Assembly (NCBI RefSeq): GCF_024205705.1
Contig: NZ_CP073115.1
Location: 930,001-994,000 of the forward strand
Source of the DNA: Neisseria subflava
GTDB taxonomy: Bacteria; Pseudomonadota; Gammaproteobacteria; Burkholderiales; Neisseriaceae
Direction: 5' to 3'
Length of the DNA stretch: 64,000 bases
Shown here: positions 1 through 10,780 of the stretch, piece by piece
How positions within the stretch are numbered: the stretch's first letter is position 1
How the letters are laid out: each line of letters opens with the position of its first letter
Notes under the pieces: model-generated
Told to the model about the DNA's origin: nothing
Seen by the model: only the letters and a program-made list of their open reading frames with translations
Database searches by the model: none
Translations under genes and position numbers: made by a program

Positions 1-94
1 AAAACAGAATGACCGCCGAGGCTGCAGCGACCATCAATAAGGTCTGCAACAGCCAAGACGGCGTGGAATAAAGCTCGGTTTGCCATTTTTGCAT
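1..94 (-). CDS. Partial membrane protein, N-terminus only
   Basis: An open frame runs from an ATG at 94 off the left edge and encodes 31 residues beginning MQKWQTELYS. From about residue 13 it turns hydrophobic, as expected for the first membrane segment of a transporter or other inner-membrane protein. A second ATG at 86 opens another frame but gives a less protein-like sequence. There is no convincing ribosome-binding site. It lies divergent to the siderophore receptor, where iron-transport genes are often found, but the family cannot be told from this fragment. Confidence 0.4.
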   Translation of the reverse strand, partial: MQKWQTELYSTPSWLLQTLLMVAAASAVILF

Positions 95-179
95 GGGGGT
101 GTTCTCTGAAAGGAAGTAAAGGCCGTCTGAAAGGACGGCAAATTTATTTGACTATGGTAACTGTAATAATAGTTTTCTG

Positions 180-210
180 AACTGTTGTATTTTTGTATTT
201 ACAAACAGTT
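180..210. promoter_or_regulatory. Inverted repeat upstream of TonB receptor
   Basis: AACTGTTGTA at 180-189 faces TACAAACAGTT at 200-210, an almost perfect inverted repeat with one extra base. It lies in the AT-rich intergenic region between the divergent partial gene and the receptor, about 120 bases before the receptor start. It could be an operator or a hairpin; no regulator can be assigned from sequence alone. Confidence 0.35.
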
Positions 211-288
211 CTTATTTGTTTTTGTGGAAAGCGAAAATCTTATCAAATATAATCGTAAAACTAAATTACTTTGTAATTTTTTTACCCG

Positions 289-308
289 ATATTAAGAATT
301 ATTAATAT
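289..308. promoter_or_regulatory. Possible Fur-type site before TonB receptor
   Basis: ATATTAA at 289-295 and TTAATAT at 302-308 form an AT-rich palindrome 20 bases before the receptor start codon. Fur sites are AT-rich imperfect palindromes, and siderophore receptors are normally Fur-repressed, so the position fits. The match to the classical Fur consensus is loose, so the assignment is inference from context. Confidence 0.25.
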
Positions 309-328
309 TTCAAATCAGAAGGTATTTT

Positions 329-2587
329 ATGAACAGCAAATTAGCCCTGATGCCGCTTGTGGTTGCAAGCGCATTTGCCTACGCCGCCGATGAAGCCACT
401 TCTGCTCCCGAAGCATATGCGGAAGTGCAGGAAGTCAAAGTCCACGCCGACGCCAAACGCGTGAAGGCCGCGCGCTCTTATTCTATTGCCAGCGACGGCG
501 ATATGCGCGACCGTGTGAACTTGGGCGTATTGGGTAAAGCCAATGCCTTTACCGCCCCGATTACCGTAGTCAATTACGACGAAAAAGCCCTCAACAACAC
601 CGAAGCGCGTACTTTGGTAGATGCCGTAGCGAAAAAAGACGCTTCGACTTGGCAGTTTGGCGGCGAAAGCAACACCTTGACCGGCCTGTATTTCCGCGGT
701 TACCAACTTGATGCGCGCCAATTCAGCGTCAACGGTTTGGCAGGCATGTACGGCACGCAAGGCACAGCCAGCGTGCAAGTCGGCTCCGCACAACTGATTA
801 AAGGCGCGTCCACCGCCGTAAACGGCATGGACCCTGAAGGCGCGGTATCCGGTTCCGTCAACATCGAAACCAAAAAAGCCGCGGACGAAGGCAACCGTAA
901 AATCGGTTTGGGCTGGTTCAGCAACAACCGCGCCCAAGGTACGTTCGACTTGGGCCAACGCTTTGGCGAAAACAAAGAATTCGGCGTGCGCGCCAACGGC
1001 AAACTGCGCCACGGCGATACCCCGCGCCACGGTTACAGCGAGGACAACAAAGAATTTGCCTTGAATGCCGACTACCGCGGCGAAAAACTGCGCGTAGCGC
1101 TCGACTCTATCTACGCCAAACGTAAAACCAACGGCGGCCGTGCGCGTATGCAGGATATTCAAAACGCTGATGGTCGTTTGTTTGATGCGCCTGATGGTAA
1201 ACTGAATTTGCTACCAAGTTGGAACTGGCAAAATACCGTCGGCCAAACCAATATGCTGACCTTTGAATGGGATGCGTTTGAAAATGCACAAATTACCGGC
1301 GGCATCGGTTACAACAAAGCGCGCTATTACGGCACGCTGATTTCTCCGACTATATGCGGTAAAAATGGTGCAAGCAGCCAGACTGCAACCTGCTCAAGTG
1401 CCGACCAATACCACACCGGCATGGCGCGTCTGACCGACCAATATTTCCGTACTTTGAGTATGAATTTATCCGCGCGCGGCGAATTTGAAACCGGCCCGGT
1501 AACGCATAACTGGAGTACTGCTTTTGACCGTATCATTCGTCAGCGTGCGACTGTCCGTGGTTTGGCTGCAGGTAAAAGCCGCGTTGAGGTTGATGCAAAC
1601 GGCAATATTGAAAATCAACTGGCTTCTTTTGTTCCTAATTACGCGACAGGCTGGGAAGGCTCAGCAAACTTGGATGCCAATATCAAAGTCAACAGCTTGG
1701 CCTTGTCCGACACACTGGGCTTTGCCGACAACAAATACCGTCTGACTTTGGGCGGTCGTTTCCAAGCGGTTGAATATACCGATAAAAAAGAAGGTAAAAG
1801 CGGGGATTCCAAACGCTTCAGTCCGATGCTGATGGCTGCATGGGTACCACAACCTGACTTGGTCGTTTACGGCAACTATATGGAAGACTTGGAGCCTGCG
1901 GATATCAAAACCGACGATGACGGCAATACCACCATGTCCAAACCGCGTGTCAGCCGTCAGTTTGAAGTGGGCGTGCGTAAAAACTGGGGCAATTTCGTGA
2001 CCACGTTGAACGCGTTCCAAATTAAACGTCCGGGCTACTGGCGTGGTTCTACCACCAGCAAAACAGACTTTGCCGCGTATAAAGCCCAAGGAGGCGCAGC
2101 CGGAGACGAGCAAGGCATGGAACGCAGCCGCGGTATTGAGTTCAACACCTACGCGAACTTGCTCAACAATACTTTGCGTCCGTCTTTGGGCTTGATGTAT
2201 CTGCAATCGACCGTGAAAGACTACCCAAATTCACGCGATATGCTGGTTAACGGCGTACAAGTCGCCAATCCGCGCGTGATTGCCAAAGCAGGTGTTGAGT
2301 GGGATACCCCGTTTGCCAAAGGCTTGACCTTGAACGGCAACGTTTCGTATTTCGGCAAGTCTTACCAAGACACACAAAAACAATACGCCTTCCCGTCCTA
2401 CACCTTGGTTGACGTAGGCGCGCGCTACAAAACCAAGCTTGGCAAAAATACTTTGACCGTCAGCAGCTCGGTAGAAAATCTGTTCAACAAAAACTACTGG
2501 CAGGTACAGCGCGGCCAATACGACCGTAGCTTCGCCGTCGTCGGTATGCCGCGCACTTATTGGCTGAAAGCGGAATTGGATTTCTAA
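329..2587 (+). CDS. TonB-dependent siderophore receptor
   Basis: A 752-residue outer-membrane receptor that should import a ferric siderophore using TonB-ExbB-ExbD energy. Residues 1-19 form a signal peptide ending at AYA|ADE. A plug domain covers roughly 75-185 (it includes TLTGLYFRGYQLD and a VSGSVNIETKK plug end), followed by a long beta-barrel with alternating aromatic strands that ends in ELDF, the C-terminal Phe typical of BamA-dependent porins. The plug resembles the FhuE/FoxA-type hydroxamate receptors more than FetA or the transferrin receptors. The AG-rich leader (aaggt) before ATG 329 serves as ribosome-binding site. The substrate cannot be decided from sequence. Confidence 0.88.
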   Translation: MNSKLALMPLVVASAFAYAADEATSAPEAYAEVQEVKVHADAKRVKAARSYSIASDGDMRDRVNLGVLGKANAFTAPITVVNYDEKALNNTEARTLVDAVAKKDASTWQFGGESNTLTGLYFRGYQLDARQFSVNGLAGMYGTQGTASVQVGSAQLIKGASTAVNGMDPEGAVSGSVNIETKKAADEGNRKIGLGWFSNNRAQGTFDLGQRFGENKEFGVRANGKLRHGDTPRHGYSEDNKEFALNADYRGEKLRVALDSIYAKRKTNGGRARMQDIQNADGRLFDAPDGKLNLLPSWNWQNTVGQTNMLTFEWDAFENAQITGGIGYNKARYYGTLISPTICGKNGASSQTATCSSADQYHTGMARLTDQYFRTLSMNLSARGEFETGPVTHNWSTAFDRIIRQRATVRGLAAGKSRVEVDANGNIENQLASFVPNYATGWEGSANLDANIKVNSLALSDTLGFADNKYRLTLGGRFQAVEYTDKKEGKSGDSKRFSPMLMAAWVPQPDLVVYGNYMEDLEPADIKTDDDGNTTMSKPRVSRQFEVGVRKNWGNFVTTLNAFQIKRPGYWRGSTTSKTDFAAYKAQGGAAGDEQGMERSRGIEFNTYANLLNNTLRPSLGLMYLQSTVKDYPNSRDMLVNGVQVANPRVIAKAGVEWDTPFAKGLTLNGNVSYFGKSYQDTQKQYAFPSYTLVDVGARYKTKLGKNTLTVSSSVENLFNKNYWQVQRGQYDRSFAVVGMPRTYWLKAELDF

Positions 2588-2613
2588 TCTGATTCCGGTT
2601 TGACCGTAATAGC

Positions 2614-2676
2614 AGGCCGTCTGAAAGGAAATGATAAAAAGCAAGAATTTGGCTTTTATCCCTTTTCAGACGGCCT
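2614..2676. terminator. DUS inverted-repeat terminator
   Basis: AGGCCGTCTGAA at 2614-2625 and its complement at 2665-2676 form a long-loop hairpin 27 bases after the receptor stop codon. Paired uptake sequences commonly act as rho-independent terminators in Neisseria. Confidence 0.6.
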
Positions 2677-2786
2677 GATTTGATTGCCTTATGTTTTTTG
2701 CTTGAAAAATCTTACATGTTTTTTATGGATTTCACGCGAAACAAGGTTAATATTCCATTTTCACAATACATTATTCGAGAAGACAT

Positions 2787-3350
2787 ATGAAAAAATCCAT
2801 CAAACTGACCCTGTGCGCCCTCGCACTCTCACTTTCCGTGCAAGCGCAAGCAGTTACCCATGCCGTGATTGAAACCAATATGGGCAACATCCAACTGGAG
2901 CTGGATGAAGTCAAAGCGCCGAAAACCGTGGCAAACTTTGTCAATTATGCCAAAAAAGGTTTTTACGACAACACGATTTTCCACCGCGTTATCGACAATT
3001 TTATGATTCAAGGCGGCGGATTTACCGAGAATATGGTACAAAAATCCACCGATAAAGCCATCACCAACGAAGCATACAACGGCTTGAAAAATAATGTCGG
3101 CACCATCGCCATGGCACGCACCGGCGATCCGAATTCAGCAACCAGTCAGTTCTTTATCAACACAGCCGACAATGACTTTTTAAATTTCAAAAGCAAAACC
3201 CCTCAAGGCTACGGCTATGCCGTTTTCGGTAAAGTCACTTCCGGCATGGACGTCGTCCGCAAAATCAGCAAAGTGAAAACGGCGACACGCGGCTTCCACC
3301 AAGACGTTCCAACCGAAGCCGTGATTATCCGCAAAGTCAGCATCAAATAA
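2787..3350 (+). CDS. ppiA: Periplasmic peptidyl-prolyl cis-trans isomerase (cyclophilin)
   Basis: A 187-residue cyclophilin-type prolyl isomerase. Residues 1-22 are a Sec signal peptide (MKKSIKLTLC... QAQA), so it acts on folding proteins in the periplasm. The catalytic core shows the family hallmarks FHRVIDNFMIQGGG, MARTGDPNSATSQFFIN and YAVFGKVTSGMDVV. The Phe-His-Arg and Gln-Phe-Phe-Ile motifs contain active-site residues. Length matches E. coli PpiA (about 190). It is a single-gene unit, with paired uptake sequences on both sides. Confidence 0.93.
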   Translation: MKKSIKLTLCALALSLSVQAQAVTHAVIETNMGNIQLELDEVKAPKTVANFVNYAKKGFYDNTIFHRVIDNFMIQGGGFTENMVQKSTDKAITNEAYNGLKNNVGTIAMARTGDPNSATSQFFINTADNDFLNFKSKTPQGYGYAVFGKVTSGMDVVRKISKVKTATRGFHQDVPTEAVIIRKVSIK

Positions 3351-3375
3351 TTTTGATTGTTTGAACCCGAACAAC

Positions 3376-3402
3376 AGGCCGTCTGAAACATTCAGACGGC
3401 CT
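3376..3402. terminator. DUS inverted-repeat terminator after ppiA
   Basis: AGGCCGTCTGAA (3376-3387) and TTCAGACGGCCT (3391-3402) form a tight hairpin with a three-base loop, followed by a T/A-rich run, 26 bases after the ppiA stop. Confidence 0.75.
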
Positions 3403-3472
3403 GAATTTATTTATTTGATAATAAGCAGCAATTTGGGCGATAATTCAGCATCTACCATTTAAGGAGTCGATT

Positions 3473-4330
3473 ATGCAAACCCGCCTGCCTTTTTTCGGCG
3501 TTGTCCGTGTCAGCGGTGAAGACAGAGCTTCATTTCTTCATGGTCAATTATCCAATGATATTAGTAATTTAGCTTCCGGTCAGGCATGTTACGCCACATA
3601 CAATACGCCTAAAGGCCGTGTGTTGGCGAATATGTTGGTCGTCAATCGCGGAGAAGATTTACTGTTGGTCATGGCGCAAGATTTGGCCGAAGCCATCGTC
3701 AAACGCTTGAGAATGTTTGTCTTGCGTGCAAAAGTCGTCTTCGAGCTGATGCCTGATTTAGCAGTCAGCGGCGAGTTGGCAGACAATGCAGAACCTCATC
3801 CTGCTGCCGAACCGCAACTGTCTTTCCCAGCCCAAATTCAAGAAAACACCGTAGAAATTGCCTTGCCGCACACAGGCCGTCTGAAAATTTCAGCAGCCGA
3901 AAACGCAGCCGAATATCAAGCAGGAGCAGAAAACGCGTGGAACCTGCACGAAATCCGCAGCGGCTATCCGTGGATTTGCGCCGCAACCAAAGAAGCGGCT
4001 GTTGCCCAAATGCTGAACCAACACATCATCGGCGCAGTCCATTTCCGTAAAGGCTGCTACCCCGGCCAAGAAATCATCGCCCGCGCCCAATACCGAGGCC
4101 AAGTCAAACGCGGTCTGGCCGTATTAAGCGGCGATTCTTTAGAAGCCGCCGGTATTGCCGTCAAAGTCGGCGAGGAAGAAGCAGGCGTCATCCTCAACAC
4201 AGCACTGACTGAACAAGGCAGCCTAAGTCTCGCTGTTATCAAGTTTTCCGCGGCAGAAGCAGCATTAACCGATGCAGACGGTAATGCTTTGAAACAGGAA
4301 GAACTGTTTTTTACGGTTGAGAAAGATTGA
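3473..4330 (+). CDS. ygfZ: Folate-binding Fe-S assembly protein YgfZ/IBA57
   Basis: A 285-residue member of the YgfZ/GcvT-fold family, which uses tetrahydrofolate to help maintain iron-sulfur enzymes such as MiaB. The signature K-G-C-Y-x-G-Q-E appears as KGCYPGQEIIARAQYRGQVKR-type sequence at about residues 190-210; its cysteine is the conserved functional residue. The N-terminal GcvT-like half starts VVRVSGEDRASFLHGQLSND. A strong AAGGAG lies 7 bases before the ATG. An uptake sequence is built into the coding region as the tetrapeptide GRLK. Confidence 0.9.
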   Translation: MQTRLPFFGVVRVSGEDRASFLHGQLSNDISNLASGQACYATYNTPKGRVLANMLVVNRGEDLLLVMAQDLAEAIVKRLRMFVLRAKVVFELMPDLAVSGELADNAEPHPAAEPQLSFPAQIQENTVEIALPHTGRLKISAAENAAEYQAGAENAWNLHEIRSGYPWICAATKEAAVAQMLNQHIIGAVHFRKGCYPGQEIIARAQYRGQVKRGLAVLSGDSLEAAGIAVKVGEEEAGVILNTALTEQGSLSLAVIKFSAAEAALTDADGNALKQEELFFTVEKD

Positions 4331-4392
4331 TGTTAGATGATTGAACAAAAAGCTTAAATTTAAGCATCAATCAGCTTGAAATGAAAAAAGAA

Positions 4393-4417
4393 AGGCCGTC
4401 TGAAATTCAGACGGCCT
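4393..4417. terminator. DUS hairpin between ygfZ and alaS
   Basis: AGGCCGTCTGAA (4393-4404) and TTCAGACGGCCT (4406-4417) nearly abut, followed by TTTT. It sits between convergent genes and can stop transcription from both sides. A separate palindrome, AGCTTAAATTTAAGC, lies just upstream at 4351-4365. Confidence 0.75.
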
Positions 4418-4442
4418 TTTGATTACAGCATTAAATCAACAA

Positions 4443-7337
<2,895 letters not shown>

Positions 7338-7544
7338 AATGTCTCGATAAATTTTTTACAAGGATTTCAGACGGCCTGGACGGCACGTTGCGATTAAAAA
7401 CGAATGGGCGTTATCTTACCGCAAAACCATATTTCAAGCTATCGGCAGAAAGGTTTTAAGTTGGCTGCAATCCGTCTTTCAGACGGCCTCAAGCGGGACG
7501 ATATCTTTTAACAATGAAGCCTATCCGCTCGGGCTTGCCTGCTT

Positions 7545-7550
7545 TATAAT
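7545..7550 (+). promoter_or_regulatory. Probable -10 element of polyamine-binding gene
   Basis: A perfect TATAAT lies at 7545-7550 and overlaps an in-frame ATG at 7549. Transcription from here would begin near 7557, which rules out that ATG as start and supports the one at 7588. Confidence 0.5.
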
Positions 7551-7587
7551 GCCTCTCTATTTTCAACCGGATACGCAAGGAATGATA

Positions 7588-8718
7588 ATGACCAAACATC
7601 TGCCCCTCATCGTACTGACTGCGCTGGCACTGGCCGGCTGCGGCGGCTCGGACAAAACTTCTGCCGACAAGGCGGCTCAAACCGATAATCAAAAGGTATT
7701 GAGCATTTACAACTGGTCGGAATATGTCGATCCCGAGACGGTTGCCGCGTTTGAGAAGAAACACGGTATCACAGTAACTTACGATGTATATGACAGCGAT
7801 GAAACGCTGGAGAGCAAGGTATTGACCGGCAAGTCGGGTTATGACATCGTGGGTCCTTCCAATGCGTTTGTCGGTAGGCAGATTAAGGCAGGTGCGTATC
7901 AGAAAATCGACAAATCCCTGATTCCCAACTATAAAAATCTCAATCCACAACTGATGAAGCTGATGGAAGGCGTTGATCCGAATCACGAATACGCTGTTCC
8001 GTTTTATTGGGGGACTAACACTTTCGCCATCAATACCGAGCGTGTGAAAAAGGCTTTGGGTACGGACAAACTGCCGGACAATCAATGGGATTTGGTGTTT
8101 AACCCCGAATACACGTCCAAACTCAAGCAATGCGGCATCAGCTATTTGGACAGCGCAGCGGAGATTTATCCTATGGTGTTGAACTATATGGGTAAAAATC
8201 CAAACAGCAGCGAAACGGCGGATATTAAGGCGGCTACGGAAGTGTTGAAGAAAAACCGTCCGTACATCAAGCGTTTTACCTCGTCCGGTTTTATCGATGA
8301 TTTGGCGCGCGGCGATACTTGCGTAACAATTGGTTTTGGCGGCGATTTGAATATTGCCAAACGTCGTGCCGAAGAAGCGGGCGGCAAGGAAAAAATCCGT
8401 GTGATGATGCCGAAAGAGGGCGTGGGAATTTGGGTAGACTCGTTTGTGATTCCGAAAGATGCCAAACACGTGGCCAATGCCCATGCATATATCAATGATT
8501 TCTTGGATCCTGAAGTTGCGGCGAAAAACGGCAATTTTGTTACTTATGCGCCGTCCAGCAAACCGGCTCAGGAGCTGATGGATGAAGAGTTTAGAAACGA
8601 CAATACGATTTTCCCAACTGATGAAGATTTGAAAAACAGCTTTATCATGGTGCCTATTCAACCGGCGGCGTTGAAATTTATGGTCCGTCAATGGCAAAGC
8701 GTGAAAGCAGGAAAATAA
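7588..8718 (+). CDS. potF: Spermidine/putrescine-binding lipoprotein
   Basis: A 376-residue substrate-binding protein of the PotD/PotF family, which delivers polyamines to an ABC importer. The signal peptide ends in a lipobox LAGC (residues 14-17), so it should be lipid-anchored in the periplasm. The mature protein starts its fold with VLSIYNWSEYVDPETVAAFE and continues with YDVYDSDETLESKVLTGKSG and VPFYWGTNTFAIN, closely following PotF. The start at 7588 is chosen because AAGGA lies 6 bases upstream; the longer frame from 7549 begins within a -10 element. No permease or ATPase gene is adjacent, so it is an orphan binding protein here. PotD is the alternative name. Confidence 0.9.
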   Translation: MTKHLPLIVLTALALAGCGGSDKTSADKAAQTDNQKVLSIYNWSEYVDPETVAAFEKKHGITVTYDVYDSDETLESKVLTGKSGYDIVGPSNAFVGRQIKAGAYQKIDKSLIPNYKNLNPQLMKLMEGVDPNHEYAVPFYWGTNTFAINTERVKKALGTDKLPDNQWDLVFNPEYTSKLKQCGISYLDSAAEIYPMVLNYMGKNPNSSETADIKAATEVLKKNRPYIKRFTSSGFIDDLARGDTCVTIGFGGDLNIAKRRAEEAGGKEKIRVMMPKEGVGIWVDSFVIPKDAKHVANAHAYINDFLDPEVAAKNGNFVTYAPSSKPAQELMDEEFRNDNTIFPTDEDLKNSFIMVPIQPAALKFMVRQWQSVKAGK

Positions 8719-8737
8719 GCTGATTTGAATCATATTA

Positions 8738-8798
8738 AGGCCGTCTGAATGGTATAACCGAAATTTTTAATTTCGTTTTACGGCTGTTCAGACGGCCT
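8738..8798. terminator. DUS inverted-repeat terminator
   Basis: AGGCCGTCTGAA (8738-8749) and TTCAGACGGCCT (8787-8798) bracket a short AT-rich loop 20 bases after the polyamine-binding gene, with T residues following. A further single copy at 8876-8887 overlaps the end of ubiE. Confidence 0.6.
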
Positions 8799-8886
8799 TT
8801 GGTTTGTGTCAGACTGGCTTGGGTAAGGTTTAAAAAACAAAAGGCGTGTCTATCAATCACGCCCTTTGTGTTTGTTTCAGACGGCC

Positions 8887-9624
8887 TTAGAATTTCACGC
8901 CTTTATGCAGGGCAACGATGCCTGCGCTCATGTTGTGGTAATCCACGCTGTCGAAGCCTGCATCCAGCATCATTTGCTTCAAGGTTTCTTGGTCGGGGTG
9001 CATACGGATGGACTCGGCGAGGTATTGGTAGCTGTCGGCATCTTTGGCAATCAGTTTGCCCATAATCGGCAACAGTTTGAAAGAGTAGAGGTCGTACACG
9101 CCTTCCAAAGGTTTGTACACTTTGGAGAATTCCAACACCAGCAGGGTGCCGCCCGGTTTCAATACGCGGTACATTTCTTTCAGCGCGGCATCTTTGTGCG
9201 TCATGTTGCGCAGGCCGAATGCGACGGAAACCAGATTGAAATAGTTGTCGGGAAACGGCAATTTCTCAGCATCTGCCAACGATACGGGCAGAATCATGCC
9301 TTCGTTGAGCAGGCGGTCGCGGCCGACCGTCAGCATGGAGGAGTTGATGTCTGTCAGCCAAACTTCGCCTTCTTTACCCACGCGTTTCGCCCAGCCTCGG
9401 GACAAATCGCCTGTGCCGCCGGCAATGTCCAATACTTTGTCGCCTTTTTTCAGGCGGGCGGTATTGATGGTGAAATGTTTCCAAACGCGGTGCAGACCGC
9501 CGGACATTACGTCATTCATAATGTCGTAGTTTTTTGCCACGGAGTGGAAGACTTCGGCAACTTTGCCTGCTTTTTCGTCTTCGTCAACAGTAGAGAAGCC
9601 GAAATGGGTTTTGTGGTCGCTCAT
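8887..9624 (-). CDS. ubiE: Ubiquinone/menaquinone C-methyltransferase UbiE
   Basis: A 245-residue class I SAM-dependent methyltransferase that adds the C-methyl group in ubiquinone synthesis. Motifs are FHSVAKNYDIMNDVMSGGLH (residues 26-45), the SAM-binding VLDIAGGTGDLSRG, and GLRNMTHKDAALKEMYRVLK, all characteristic of UbiE. Length equals the family norm (about 250). The rnz remnant lies upstream on the same strand, 29 bases away. Confidence 0.95.
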   Translation of the reverse strand: MSDHKTHFGFSTVDEDEKAGKVAEVFHSVAKNYDIMNDVMSGGLHRVWKHFTINTARLKKGDKVLDIAGGTGDLSRGWAKRVGKEGEVWLTDINSSMLTVGRDRLLNEGMILPVSLADAEKLPFPDNYFNLVSVAFGLRNMTHKDAALKEMYRVLKPGGTLLVLEFSKVYKPLEGVYDLYSFKLLPIMGKLIAKDADSYQYLAESIRMHPDQETLKQMMLDAGFDSVDYHNMSAGIVALHKGVKF

Positions 9625-9653
9625 AGTGTCTGCCTTCTTAAAATAATACGGAT

Positions 9654-10019
9654 TCAGATATCGAATACGTCGAAATCGCCAACCACTTTCGACGCGGGAA
9701 ATATAGTTTGTGCCTGCTGCTCCAGCATCAGGCGTTGCTCTTCTTCGGTATAACGTGCGCTGATGTGGGTCAGGTAAAGTTGTTTCACATTGGCCTGTAA
9801 AGCCAGCTTGGCGGCATCGGATACGGTCGAATGGAACACTCGTTCCGCTGTCTCTTCATCGCCTGCCGCAAAGGTTGCTTCATGCACCAAAACGTCTGCG
9901 TTTTGTACGGCGCGTGCTGCACGCGGACAGGCTTTGGTATCGCCGAAGATAGCCGCTACCCGTCCTTTTTTAGGTGGGGAGAGGAATGCTTTGCCGTCAA
10001 TGATCCTGCCGTCGTCCAA
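9654..10019 (-). pseudogene. rnz: RNase Z (rnz), 3' remnant lacking catalytic half
   Basis: The 121-residue frame matches only the C-terminal third of RNase Z/BN: VAAIFGDTKACPRA (the Asp metal ligand), VLVHEATF, HSTVSDAAKLA and LYLTHISARY (late His ligand), ending with FPASKVVGDFDVFDI. The N-terminal part with the HxHxDH zinc motif, about 190 residues, is absent. In-frame sequence upstream hits a TGA at 10038-10040, within an uptake sequence that also ends the neighbouring gene; the only start would be a TTG at 10019 without a ribosome-binding site. It looks like a deletion remnant and should be inactive. Confidence 0.75.
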
Positions 10020-10037
10020 TGTCGGATTTGCCTTTTT

Positions 10038-10469
10038 TCAGACGGCCTTTCCGCCGCAACCGCCGCTACCGCAGGAATGTGTGTGTTTGGGTTTCAAATC
10101 TTCTGCACTTGGCGTTCTGGACGCGCCGGCTTTTTCGAGGCGGTCGAGATAGTCTTGCCAAAGCGTGTCTTGATTGTGCGCCAGTCGGTAGAGATAGTCC
10201 CAATCGTAAAGGCCGCTGTCGTGGCCGTCTGAAAAAGTAATTTTCAAGGCGTATTGGCCGACGGGGTCTAAATCGGTAATGCTGACTTCGGCTTTGCCTG
10301 TTTGTAAAACATCTTGGCCGGCACCGTGTCCGCGCACTTCCGCGCTGGGCGAGTACACGCGCAGGTATTCGGCAGGAAGGCTCTTGGCACCGTCAACATA
10401 GACCAAAGTCAGTACGCGCCGCTCTTGCTGGAGGCGGATTTCTTGTGGGATTTTATCGGCTTGGGTCAT
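10038..10469 (-). CDS. DUF971 family protein with C-terminal Cys-Gly tail
   Basis: A 143-residue protein with the DUF971 fold (the N-terminal domain of gamma-butyrobetaine hydroxylases), shown by PQEIRLQQERRVLTLVYVDG, LPAEYLRVYSPSAEVRGHG and DGHDSGLYDWDYLYRLA. Bacterial stand-alone members have no firm function; links to Fe-S or Mrp-type proteins have been suggested. It ends with HTHSCGSGGCGGKAV, a glycine-rich tail with two cysteines that could bind metal. The start at 10469 has GGAG six bases upstream and sits one base from the stop of the preceding gene. Its stop codon is the TGA of an uptake sequence. Confidence 0.8.
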   Translation of the reverse strand: MTQADKIPQEIRLQQERRVLTLVYVDGAKSLPAEYLRVYSPSAEVRGHGAGQDVLQTGKAEVSITDLDPVGQYALKITFSDGHDSGLYDWDYLYRLAHNQDTLWQDYLDRLEKAGASRTPSAEDLKPKHTHSCGSGGCGGKAV

Positions 10470-10470
10470 T

Positions 10471-10704
10471 TCATGCTCCGTTCTTTTTACGCAAATAGGC
10501 AACGCGTACAGAAAAAATACCGCCAAGTACGGCAAACAGCACGATTGCGTAGAGTGAAAGCCGTATCAGGCTTACTTGCGTGCCCGCCGTCAACCCCAAA
10601 GGCAGCAACATCACGGCAACGAACAGTAAAAACGCGGCCAACATGGCGGCAATGCTGGCAAAGGCATAGCGGGTATTGGCTGCTGTTTGCGTATGTTTGG
10701 TCAT
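10471..10704 (-). CDS. Small two-TM membrane protein, unknown function
   Basis: A 77-residue hydrophobic protein. Two membrane segments are visible, about residues 15-38 (FASIAAMLAAFLLFVAVMLL) and 45-66 (LIRLSLYAIVLFAVLGGIF), followed by a basic end RVAYLRKKNGA. It is not recognised. Its stop overlaps the region of the next ATG (gcATGAaATG), so it and the DUF971 gene are almost certainly co-transcribed and perhaps translationally coupled. Confidence 0.65.
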   Translation of the reverse strand: MTKHTQTAANTRYAFASIAAMLAAFLLFVAVMLLPLGLTAGTQVSLIRLSLYAIVLFAVLGGIFSVRVAYLRKKNGA

Positions 10705-10761
10705 GTTGGATAGCTTGCCGTAGGGTGGTGAGGCGGTATTTTATCAGCTTTTTGGTGCTTC

Positions 10762-10773
10762 ATGCCGTCTGAA
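10762..10773 (+). repeat. AT-form DNA uptake sequence
   Basis: ATGCCGTCTGAA, the 12-mer dialect of N. meningitidis/gonorrhoeae, lies just beyond the CAP-domain gene. Nearly all other copies in the window carry AG in the first two positions. Confidence 0.85.
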
Positions 10774-10780
10774 AACGGCT

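Noticed and set aside
341..1162. A 273-residue minus frame
   Set aside because: Lies wholly inside the TonB receptor gene and has no start signal or family similarity.
7489..8733. A 414-residue minus frame
   Set aside because: Antisense of the polyamine-binding gene, rich in His and Arg in the manner of non-coding frames.
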